Made by a program: the position numbers and the translations under genes. Below are positions 7,676 through 14,695 of a DNA stretch of 64,000 bases, in pieces; within the stretch, counting starts at the first letter, position 1, and the number at the start of each line of letters is the position of its first letter. The notes beneath the pieces are model-generated. The model saw only the letters and a list, made by a program, of their open reading frames with translations, was not told the DNA's origin and made no database searches. Source of the stretch: Anabaena minutissima FACHB-250 (GTDB taxonomy: Bacteria > Cyanobacteriota > Cyanobacteriia > Cyanobacteriales > Nostocaceae); the NCBI RefSeq assembly GCF_014697125.1, contig NZ_JACJRG010000011.1:62001-126000 (forward strand), given 5' to 3'.

Positions 7676-9145
7676 ATGAATCAGCAGTTCTCACTTCCAA
7701 CAGCATTATGTTTACCTGCCCCTGAGATTGAAGCTTTGATACAGGGGCGAACAATTGCAGCTATGCCCAAGATATTTATGCGTCCTGGGCAGAGGTTTTC
7801 TCTTTATCCTGCTGAGTATTCCAATAAGGTACTTTCAATTGGCCAATACTATCACGCCAACTTATTATCAATTACTCAAAAAAATATTAAATTAAACTCG
7901 TCTCAAACTGTCTCAATTAAAGCCTGGGCTAAATGTGAATTTTGCCAAATTATAGACAAGACTAAACCTTTAAAACTTTTATCTGATTTAACAATATGGA
8001 AATCAGAAGCACTTGAAGCAATCATACAGAAGCAAGAAAACATATTTCTGGCTTACTTCCGTATTTATAATTTATCTCCGGTCTGTGAAGTTGCAGTTAA
8101 TCCCAATATTCAAGAAAAGTTAGGTAAATTCGTTAGTTTACCTATTGTGAATGCTTCTGAAGACAATCCAATATTAAACGATCGCACTTTTGCACAACGT
8201 AGACAGCAACTAGAAAAATTAGAACCTCCAAAGCATCCTGAATTAGAAGAATTGCAGAGTATTCTAGCCCCGCTTGCAATTACCAACCCAGTGGCTAAAG
8301 AATTAGATGATGATATTCAAATATTGTTAGGTTGGAGAAACACTAAGAAAATTCAACCAATAAAGACAGATTTAGATTGGATAAATGAGATTGTATCTCT
8401 GGGTAATCGTAGTAAAGAAGAAGATATAGGAAAAAATAATTATCAAGCTGGGACAGATTTTGAAATCATAGTTCGTCAAAGCCTTGAATTTTTAGGCTTT
8501 ACAGTTGACTACTTCCATAAAGGCGGTGCTGGTGGTGTAGATGTATTCTGTTCACAACCTTATCCATTAGTTGCAGAATGCAAAGCTGGTAAAAAAATTC
8601 CTAATGATACCGCAGTGCAACTATTAAACTTAGGAACTCTACGCTTAAAAAGCCAGGAATTATTTAAGCAAGCAACTAAATTAATTATCGGGCCAGGTGA
8701 AGCCACAATCCAACTCAATGAAGCTGCAAAAGTACAAGATATGGCTATTATTAACCCAGAAACACTTGAAAAGCTCGTTAAATTGCAAAGCAATCACCGC
8801 AATTCAGTAGATTTATTTAGGCTGAAAGAATACTTAAAAGCAGGCCAATCTGATCAAGAAGTTGAAAGATATATTGACCAAGTTTATTTAGATTTGAGTA
8901 TGCGATCGCACATTATTCAGCTTGTTAAAAACTATCTGCAAAACTCAGGTGTAGAATCTGCTGGCGTTGACGCTTTACATGGGGCATATTTTGGTTCTAA
9001 ACCGCCACAACCAATTAAACCAGGAGAAATGCACGAAATTTTAATAGAACTTTCATCACCCTTAACAGGCTACCTAGGGCGAATTAAAGGTAGTGATTGG
9101 AGAAGCGATCGCTTTTACTACCTCCGCGACTTACCAATTCAATAA
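7676..9145 (+). CDS. PD-(D/E)XK (Mrr-like) endonuclease with N-terminal DUF1802-like domain
   Basis: 489 residues. Residues about 257-350 carry a restriction-endonuclease core of the Mrr kind: E263 in DFEIIVRQSLEFLGF, then D289 in GAGGVDVF, then the E301-C-K303 triad in PLVAECKAGK, with a helix after it (TAVQLLNLG). Residues about 1-150 resemble DUF1802 in pattern (FMRPGQRFSLYPAEY, IKAWAKCEF, IFLAYFRIYNL); this match is by eye. Residues about 400-489 form a further domain. The start lies 10 bp after the ATPase stop, implying translational coupling. It probably cuts DNA, with the ATPase controlling it; the target is unknown. Confidence 0.8.
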   Translation: MNQQFSLPTALCLPAPEIEALIQGRTIAAMPKIFMRPGQRFSLYPAEYSNKVLSIGQYYHANLLSITQKNIKLNSSQTVSIKAWAKCEFCQIIDKTKPLKLLSDLTIWKSEALEAIIQKQENIFLAYFRIYNLSPVCEVAVNPNIQEKLGKFVSLPIVNASEDNPILNDRTFAQRRQQLEKLEPPKHPELEELQSILAPLAITNPVAKELDDDIQILLGWRNTKKIQPIKTDLDWINEIVSLGNRSKEEDIGKNNYQAGTDFEIIVRQSLEFLGFTVDYFHKGGAGGVDVFCSQPYPLVAECKAGKKIPNDTAVQLLNLGTLRLKSQELFKQATKLIIGPGEATIQLNEAAKVQDMAIINPETLEKLVKLQSNHRNSVDLFRLKEYLKAGQSDQEVERYIDQVYLDLSMRSHIIQLVKNYLQNSGVESAGVDALHGAYFGSKPPQPIKPGEMHEILIELSSPLTGYLGRIKGSDWRSDRFYYLRDLPIQ

Positions 9146-9189
9146 TGATCGCGTAGCGTGTGTATATCTGTCGTTAATTCCTAATTAGT

Positions 9190-9474
9190 ATGTCTCACAG
9201 CTAGAAGGTAATGTCTAATCCCAAGTAATAGTCACAAACGAAAGGGAGGGCTAGGGTAAAACCAATATGGATAAGTTTATGAATCTGCGTTGAGGCTCCG
9301 ATATTCTCAAGAATATCGAAAGTGACTGATACGGTAGTGTGGGGTAAATCACCCGTTATGTAAACGGAAACAGGAAAGATGCCTGATGTCAATCTTTATA
9401 GGATACCAAGCTCCCGGAGTATAGCAGAATCCTAAATTGGTTGTATCTGTTGCGTGCGAAACGGGGAAAACCCA
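9190..9474 (+). ncRNA. Possible group II intron 5' (domain I) fragment
   Basis: Non-coding stretch with several short complementary arms (ggctccgatattctc / aagaatatcga; gtgtggggtaaatcaccc; cggaaacaggaaag) and sequence texture recalling domain I of cyanobacterial group II introns. No intron-encoded protein follows, because the insertion sequence starts at 9475. The identification rests on memory of the texture, so it is weak. The only ORF here (minus strand, 63 codons) is unconvincing. Confidence 0.35.
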
Positions 9475-9987
9475 CAGGACTTACGCAACTGGAACAAAGA
9501 GGGGGTAAGGCGCAGCCCTACCCAGCGACAATTCAACTCAAACCAAGCACATAAGAATACTTGGGCATTTTAGTTTCTCAATTAAATAATTAGAAAGCAA
9601 ATTATGCTTGATTTGATAAATAGTTTGACCAGTTTGATAGGCTAAATTCTTTAATCTAATCCAAACCAACATTGCACAAGCAATATGATTTCTTTGAAGC
9701 ATAGCCTTACGACATTGACAAGATTCAATGCCAGTTAATTGTTGAATCTCTCTGTAAAACTCTTCAATTTTCCAACGAATTTTACACACCTGTTGTACAA
9801 CATCCGTGGAGCTTTGAGATAAATCGTTAGTGGCGATATAATCCGTTCTGCTGGTAGAAACAGTAACTCGGAATAGTTTCACTTTTTTCAACACTGAATT
9901 CTATTGCGAAGACAAAGCTTTCGGAATCAAACTAATACTGATGTACTATAAAATAGCGATCGCATTGTGCCAGTTGCATAAGTCCTG
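9475..9987 (-). mobile_element. Internally deleted insertion sequence, 513 bp, with both ends
   Basis: Terminal inverted repeats at 9475-9492 (caggacttacgcaactgg) and 9970-9987 (ccagttgcataagtcctg), matching at 17 of 18 positions. Between them is only the C-terminal part of a DDE transposase. This is the pattern of a deletion derivative that keeps both ends and could be moved by a full-length copy elsewhere. No target-site duplication is visible (ccca before, acta after). Confidence 0.75.
9538..9894 (-). pseudogene. Transposase C-terminal fragment (DDE, IS4/IS701-like)
   Basis: 118 open codons with the C-terminal transposase block KIRWKIEEFYREIQQLTGIE, whose Glu in the YREI-type context is the last acidic catalytic residue in this superfamily, then AMLQRNHIACAMLVWIRLKNLAYQTGQTIYQIKH. 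The N-terminal half with the first two Asp residues is missing, and the right terminal repeat lies only about 75 bp beyond the first codon. It cannot be a functional transposase by itself. Confidence 0.75.
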
Positions 9988-10156
9988 ACTACTTCAGCAG
10001 TAATCATGGCACTATGGCGATCGCTCTGACACGAACAAACCCCGTTCTTTCAACCGCTCTAGCTCTTTTGGATCTCTCAAATGTCATCACAATACAGAGA
10101 TTCTCAGTGCGTGAACAGCTTCTTGCCAAAATGAGAATTGCTGGGGTTTTGAGAAC
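9988..10156. other. Intergenic, nothing supportable
   Basis: Sequence between the insertion sequence and the duplicated sbtA leader. A 75-codon plus-strand ORF begins here (10014) but runs straight into the leader repeat and has no recognisable domain, so I do not call it. Confidence 0.4.
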
Positions 10157-10285
10157 GTATAGAGAAAACTCTGTGATCACAATTTACATTGACCAGGGAT
10201 ATACAGGTTTTTTGAAAATAAAAGAAAAACTTATGATTTGAATTTGAAATTACTTAGCAGATCCATGTAAAGCGATCGCCAATTT
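10157..10285 (+). repeat. Copy 1 of duplicated sbtA upstream region
   Basis: A 129-bp sequence that recurs at 11016-11144, exactly 859 bp away, without a gap in the aligned part and with roughly 85-90 percent identity by eye. The similarity weakens beyond it but a short match (acttaggcacata / acttaagtacata) continues. Copy 2 lies just upstream of sbtA, so this copy is probably a duplicated promoter or leader. Confidence 0.75.
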
Positions 10286-10457
10286 TCAGATAAACTTAGG
10301 CACATACCTGCCGTTCTGATCTTTTTTAAATTCAAAATGCAAAATGCAAAACTAAGAAGAAGATTTATCTTGAATTAATTCTGGGTATCAGGCTCTAAGT
10401 GATTGCAATTTTGAATTGTTTTAACCCCTAATATCTGAATCAAGGAGGAATTACAAC

Positions 10458-10532
10458 GTGAATTTCTTGCCCGATTTTTTGATGCGCTTATATAAACTTA
10501 AAAATATCGTTCAAAGCGAAAGCAAAGCATAG
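10458..10532 (+). pseudogene. Relic of an sbtA start (24 codons)
   Basis: A GTG with a good ribosome-binding site (aaggagg at 10442-10448) opens a 24-codon frame beginning MNFLPDFLMRL. This resembles the N-terminus of the intact SbtA (MDFLSLFLMDFV) in both sequence and position, about 170 bp after a leader repeat copy against about 220 bp for the intact gene. The match stops after about ten codons and the frame ends in TAG. The simplest reading is the stump of a second sbtA copy; it is short, so chance is possible. Confidence 0.4.
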
Positions 10533-10692
10533 ATGTCTGTCTTCTGTTCGATATCAATATCAGGTTTGAGCGACCCAGTTTCTCTCCTTGAGACATTCTC
10601 CATTCACAGGTGAATTTCTGACAGGTGTTTCCGTCGCAGCGCGCAAGTACCCGCCACCGCCACAAACATTCGATCAGCATGGAGCATACATA

Positions 10693-10938
10693 ATGAACAA
10701 GTTTGACTCAACTAAACTGCGGACAAAATTTGACAACACCAGCGAAGGCTGGCTAGTGCAGGTATATAGCGGCGATCGCCGCCTGCTCTGCGTGCTCGAT
10801 TCGTCTCACGCCTGGACTTTTTTGTTGGGCTGTGGGTTCAGTCTCCTACTGGCGGTGGGGTGGTTTAACCTCGCCAGTTACAGTCCATCCACGACTTATG
10901 AACCGTCAACAGCTCCCCCTGAAATGTGGATTGATTAG
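10693..10938 (+). CDS. Small single-span membrane protein upstream of sbtA
   Basis: 81 residues from ATG 10693, which has a GGAG about 10 nt before it. The N-terminal half is hydrophilic (MNKFDSTKLRTKFDNTSEGW, then a basic GDRRLLCVL), followed by one likely transmembrane helix (AWTFLLGCGFSLLLAVGWF) and a short Ser/Pro/Thr-rich tail. No family is recognised. It lies between the two leader copies, on the same strand as sbtA, in DNA of similar GC-richer composition. It could be an unannotated partner of the bicarbonate uptake locus or a chance ORF. Confidence 0.45.
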   Translation: MNKFDSTKLRTKFDNTSEGWLVQVYSGDRRLLCVLDSSHAWTFLLGCGFSLLLAVGWFNLASYSPSTTYEPSTAPPEMWID

Positions 10939-11015
10939 CTCAGTGCTAGAAGATTGGTGTCCACCCAACTCTTCCGATTTGGTTGATCCCATACCGTCCT
11001 CGGTGCAATATCCGT

Positions 11016-11144
11016 GTATAGAGAAAATTCTGTAATCGCAATTTACATTGACCAGAGATATACGAATTTTCTGAAAATAAAAGGAAAACTTATGATTTTA
11101 ATTTGAAATTACTTGGCATATCCATGTAAAACAATCGCAAATTT
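11016..11144 (+). promoter_or_regulatory. Copy 2 of duplicated leader, upstream region of sbtA
   Basis: The counterpart of 10157-10285, ending 220 bp before the sbtA ATG. The AT-rich core contains cttatgattttaatttgaaattac. Low-CO2 regulators of the LysR type (CmpR, NdhR/CcmR) act on cyanobacterial carbon-uptake promoters, so this is the likely place for their sites, but I cannot pin a site. The rest of the 426-bp gap before sbtA (10939-11364) shows only short ORFs I do not support. Confidence 0.5.
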
Positions 11145-11364
11145 GTGCGAATTTAAGGATCTGACTTAAGTACATAGAATTTTGGGTCTTAAGAAATATT
11201 GATCTATAGAAGTTACTGTGGGACAGCGACACCTTCCAGCCCCATTCGGAGAGCGGCCATCTTTGAAACACCTGTCGGCAGAGTTGAAGTGCTGCACCCT
11301 TACTTCTTAAAGCTCACTTATCACAATAATCGCTCTTTTTTAGAGGAGGCAGAAGGAGGTATTC

Positions 11365-12477
11365 ATGGATTTTTTGTCCTTGTTCTTAATGGACTTCGTT
11401 AAGCAGTTGCAGTCCCCAACACTTGGGTTTTTGATCGGTGGTATGGTCATTGCCGCTCTCGGTAGCGAATTGATAATTCCAGAGGCGATTTGTCAGATCA
11501 TCGTCTTCATGTTGCTCACCAAAATCGGTCTGACTGGTGGTATTGCGATCCGCAATTCCAACCTGACAGAGATGGTGTTACCCGCAGCGTCTGCTGTAGC
11601 AGTAGGGGTTCTTGTTGTATTCATCGCGCGCTATACTTTGGCCAAGCTGCCGAAGGTCAAAACCGTAGATGCGATTGCGACCGGGGGGTTGTTTGGTGCT
11701 GTGAGTGGCTCTACCATGGCTGCCGCCCTGACGCTACTGGAAGAACAAAAAATCCAATACGAGGCATGGGCAGCCGCACTCTATCCCTTCATGGATATCC
11801 CCGCGCTCGTAACGGCGATTGTGGTGGCCAACATTTATCTGAACAAGAAGAAGCATAGTGCAGCAGGCGAGTATCTCAGCAAGCAGAGCGTTGCAGCAGG
11901 CGAGTATCCCGATCAGCAGGATTATCCCAGCAGTCGGCAAGAGTATCTCCGCAAGCAGCAGTCTGCGGATAATCGAGTCAAAATATGGCCGATCGTCAAG
12001 GAAAGCCTCCAGGGCCCTGCCCTATCGGCAATGTTGCTCGGCATTGCTCTTGGCCTGTTCACCCAGCCGGAAAGTGTCTATAAAAGCTTCTACGACCCCC
12101 TCTTCCGAGGCTTGCTTTCTATCTTGATGCTGGTCATGGGTATGGAGGCTTGGTCAAGGATTGGCGAACTGCGCAAGGTAGCCCAGTGGTACGTCGTGTA
12201 TAGCGTAGTGGCACCGTTAGTGCATGGGTTCATCGCCTTCGGTCTCGGCATGATTGCCCACTACGCCACGGGATTCAGCCTGGGCGGTGTTGTGATCCTG
12301 GCCGTCATCGCCGCCTCCAGTTCAGATATCTCAGGTCCACCCACGTTGCGAGCCGGGATTCCGTCGGCCAATCCCTCCGCCTACATCGGTGCCTCCACAG
12401 CTATCGGTACACCCATTGCGATTGGCTTGGCAATACCGCTCTTCCTCGGTCTCGCCCAGGCGATAGGCGGCAGCTAA
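11365..12477 (+). CDS. sbtA: SbtA, sodium-dependent bicarbonate transporter
   Basis: High-affinity Na+/HCO3- symporter of the plasma membrane, part of the CO2-concentrating mechanism. 370 residues, about ten hydrophobic helices in two halves, with conserved blocks such as FMLLTKIGLTGGIAIRNSN, GAVSGSTMAAAL and the C-terminal SSSDISGPPTLRAGIPSANPSAY. The halves are joined by a cytoplasmic loop (about 160-208) that here has an imperfect repeat (AAGEYLSKQ, AAGEYPDQQ, RQEYLRKQ). Start ATG 11365 has AAGGAGG 5 nt upstream. sbtB follows after 94 bp with its own AAGGAGG. The codons are GC-richer than in the genes around the island. Confidence 0.95.
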   Translation: MDFLSLFLMDFVKQLQSPTLGFLIGGMVIAALGSELIIPEAICQIIVFMLLTKIGLTGGIAIRNSNLTEMVLPAASAVAVGVLVVFIARYTLAKLPKVKTVDAIATGGLFGAVSGSTMAAALTLLEEQKIQYEAWAAALYPFMDIPALVTAIVVANIYLNKKKHSAAGEYLSKQSVAAGEYPDQQDYPSSRQEYLRKQQSADNRVKIWPIVKESLQGPALSAMLLGIALGLFTQPESVYKSFYDPLFRGLLSILMLVMGMEAWSRIGELRKVAQWYVVYSVVAPLVHGFIAFGLGMIAHYATGFSLGGVVILAVIAASSSDISGPPTLRAGIPSANPSAYIGASTAIGTPIAIGLAIPLFLGLAQAIGGS

Positions 12478-12514
12478 TCCCAGACGGTTAGGGTCGCTGT
12501 CGGCCCTCCCTTGA

Positions 12515-12904
<390 letters not shown>

Positions 12905-12929
12905 ATCGAGACGACACAGACCTAACAAG

Positions 12930-12951
12930 CCGGGGCATGACCCCGGTTTTT
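12930..12951 (+). terminator. Rho-independent terminator of sbtAB
   Basis: A 6-bp GC stem (ccgggg / ccccgg) with a 5-nt loop (catga) followed directly by TTTTT, 25 bp after the sbtB stop. Confidence 0.85.
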
Positions 12952-13048
12952 AGTAGTCGTATTTCTTGCCTGCGGGACTTGGGTCTCAGTGGCAGTCCCC
13001 AGTCCCTATTCCCCCAATACGGTTCGGTTAAGCTCTAAGCGGTATTGA

Positions 13049-13366
13049 GTTAGGTCGAGGGGGAGTATTATCTCCCGCCCCTCCCAATTAGAACTGGACG
13101 TGCAACTTTAGCTGCATCCAGCTCCCGACAAACTTAATTGGTTAGAGTCGATGGGCGGTATTACCCGCCGCACCTCTCTGTTCAATCTGGGCGTGCAAGT
13201 TTTCCCCGCACCCAGCTTTCGATGTTCTTACCTTGCGGTTTTGCTCATGTGCAGGTAATCATGGCATGACTCATGTATTGCTACAAGGTTTTGCCATTTC
13301 CAGTTATTATGGTTTCCATCTACATGGTGTAGATGTACTCTCTCTTGGGTGCATCCCAGTTTTTAT
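13049..13366 (-). mobile_element. Two tandem group II intron 3' ends (nested relic)
   Basis: On the minus strand, in order: an intron-encoded-protein C-terminus with HNH motif (13356-13228), a 34-nt domain V (13217-13184, GAAA-type loop), a domain VI hairpin (ggcgggtaatacccgcc) ending in CTAACC near 13139, then 15-20 nt later a second 34-nt domain V (13124-13091) and a second domain VI ending GACCTAAC near 13049. Both domain V copies keep the AGC start and long bulged stem. One intron apparently sits just upstream of the other's domain V. The 5' parts are missing. Confidence 0.75.
13228..13356 (-). pseudogene. Group II intron-encoded protein fragment, HNH endonuclease end
   Basis: 42 codons in frame ending at TAA 13228-13230, reading GCTQERVHLHHVDGNHNN, then WKWQNLVAIHESCHDYLH. 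This is the HNH endonuclease module (HHVDGNHNNW...H..CHDYLH) found at the C-terminus of cyanobacterial group II intron reverse transcriptase/maturases. A stop codon a few codons upstream in the same frame cuts it off from any reverse transcriptase domain. Not in a usable ORF. Confidence 0.8.
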
Positions 13367-13438
13367 CCCTCATTTGTCACTCTAGGCAGAGGAAAAGTAG
13401 AAATCAGGGTGAGTTAGGAAAATAAAAAGATTCTCTCC

Positions 13439-13551
13439 TGATTTTATATTAAGAAAAGTAACGATAAAAAGTGAGCGATCGCACTGACTAAAACAACGTT
13501 ATCTCACTGATTTTATATTAAGAAAAGTAACGATATCAAGTGAGCGATCGC
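13439..13551. repeat. Direct repeat pair, 44-bp unit, 69-bp period
   Basis: Copies at 13439-13482 and 13508-13551, differing at about three positions, each running from tgattttatattaag to a GCGATCGC octamer. Only two copies with no further spacing units, so not a CRISPR. It lies 220-330 bp before the double-Nif11 gene. Confidence 0.8.
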
Positions 13552-13769
13552 TACATTGCCAAGCAGCCAATCGCCTAACTTTAGTATTTAAATTAGTGCA
13601 AGTAATTTTAACTACAAGTTCTTTAAACTACGTTCATATGATACTTGTACCCTGTGTTCTTGAATTTACAAAATTTTTTTAATTAATACTGTCGAATAAC
13701 CAAGCATATACTTATTACACTGGTATTTCAGCATACTGTCAAAGAAGTAAAGTAAAGGGCAGATGATTT

Positions 13770-14429
13770 ATGTATTACCAAATTTGGAATTTCTTTTTAA
13801 AAGATGATGAATATGTTTGCTGGAAAGAAAAAATAAAACTTAACAATATTTATAGTAATTTTACATGGGAGAAAATTCATGATTTTTTTAGATTTGTTGA
13901 GAAGAATTTCTTCTTGAAGCATCAATTAGGAGAAACACAAAACCTGGCTCAATTTATTAATGTAGTAACCGAGAATGGTTACAATTTAACCGCAGAACAA
14001 CTTGCTTGGTTTCTCGTTACCAGAAAACAGATTTGGGAATTTTTTGATTTAGCACAAAAAACACCAACTATAAAAGACGAATTGCTAACAGCTAAAAGTC
14101 CGGAGCAGTTTGTCTATATTGCTGCTAATTATGGTTATTACTTTACTGTAGATGAGTTAGCTTGGCTGTTAACTGAAATCAAGTCATCACCTGAATTAGT
14201 ACCCATCAATAACAGCGTAGGGGAGATTGATACTGTATCGAACTACGGCAAAATAGAAATAGGATACTGGATTTGGTTAGCCGAAGAATGGGGACTTGTC
14301 GCACCGTTTTGTCATAAAGATCCGCCTTTAGCTTTCCTAGCCCAATACACTGACGATCCTTTTTTACCAGATCGCTGTTTTTTACCCAAGAGCTACTTTA
14401 ATCAACATTTTGTTAGTCAAAGCAAATAG
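13770..14429 (+). CDS. Protein with two Nif11-like domains
   Basis: 219 residues. Two Nif11-like units are visible: about 46-85 (DFFRFVEKNFFLKHQL, LAQFINVVTENGYNLTAEQLAWFL) and about 90-138 (WEFFDLAQKTPTIKDELL, PEQFVYIAANYGYYFTVDELAWLL), each with the typical Gly-Tyr/Phe-x-(F/L)-(T/S)-x-(D/E)-(E/Q)-L ending. A further 80 residues of unknown fold follow, rich in Trp and Pro. Nif11 domains occur in nitrogen-fixation-associated proteins of unknown function and as leaders of RiPP precursors. No RiPP enzyme is nearby and the domain is doubled, so a precursor role is unlikely. AT-rich codons suggest accessory DNA. Confidence 0.7.
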   Translation: MYYQIWNFFLKDDEYVCWKEKIKLNNIYSNFTWEKIHDFFRFVEKNFFLKHQLGETQNLAQFINVVTENGYNLTAEQLAWFLVTRKQIWEFFDLAQKTPTIKDELLTAKSPEQFVYIAANYGYYFTVDELAWLLTEIKSSPELVPINNSVGEIDTVSNYGKIEIGYWIWLAEEWGLVAPFCHKDPPLAFLAQYTDDPFLPDRCFLPKSYFNQHFVSQSK

Positions 14430-14640
14430 TAACTGCCCTTACTCTATTCGGTAATTCATCAAATAGCCTAAGTCGATAGGCATCATTAAACATAGAATAA
14501 AATCCCACTTTGTAGAGAGTGATTCATTGCTTAAAGCCAGGACTATCAGGACTAAAGTCCTTACTACAAACTTTAAATTATGTACTTCTATCTACTTAAT
14601 TTCTATGTTGTATGGCAATTCTAAATCCTTCGTGAACGTC

Positions 14641-14677
14641 AAGAACCCCGGTTTCTCATAGAAACCGGGGTTCTTTT
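14641..14677. terminator. Bidirectional terminator between the Nif11 gene and pgi
   Basis: A long near-perfect stem (aagaaccccggtttct / agaaaccggggttctt) with a 3-nt loop and TTTT on the plus side and AAAA-flanked on the other, 19 bp beyond the pgi stop. It can serve pgi (minus) and probably the plus-strand island genes. Confidence 0.85.
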
Positions 14678-14695
14678 CATATAGCAGTAGATTTA

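Noticed and set aside
9201..9392. 63-codon minus-strand ORF before the IS remnant
   Set aside because: It lies in structured non-coding sequence (possible intron fragment), has no ribosome-binding site and no recognisable domain.
10014..10241. 75-codon plus-strand ORF between the IS and the leader repeat
   Set aside because: Its 3' half is the leader repeat, whose second copy is not open in the same way, so it is probably chance.
11199..11402. 67-codon ORF overlapping the sbtA start
   Set aside because: It runs into sbtA in another frame; the sbtA start has a strong ribosome-binding site and conserved sequence.
11490..12127. Several 60-120-codon frames inside sbtA
   Set aside because: Out-of-frame shadows of a GC-richer gene; no domain, no start signal.
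13439..13551. CRISPR array
   Set aside because: Only two repeat units, 44 bp with a short spacer and no further units; no cas genes nearby.
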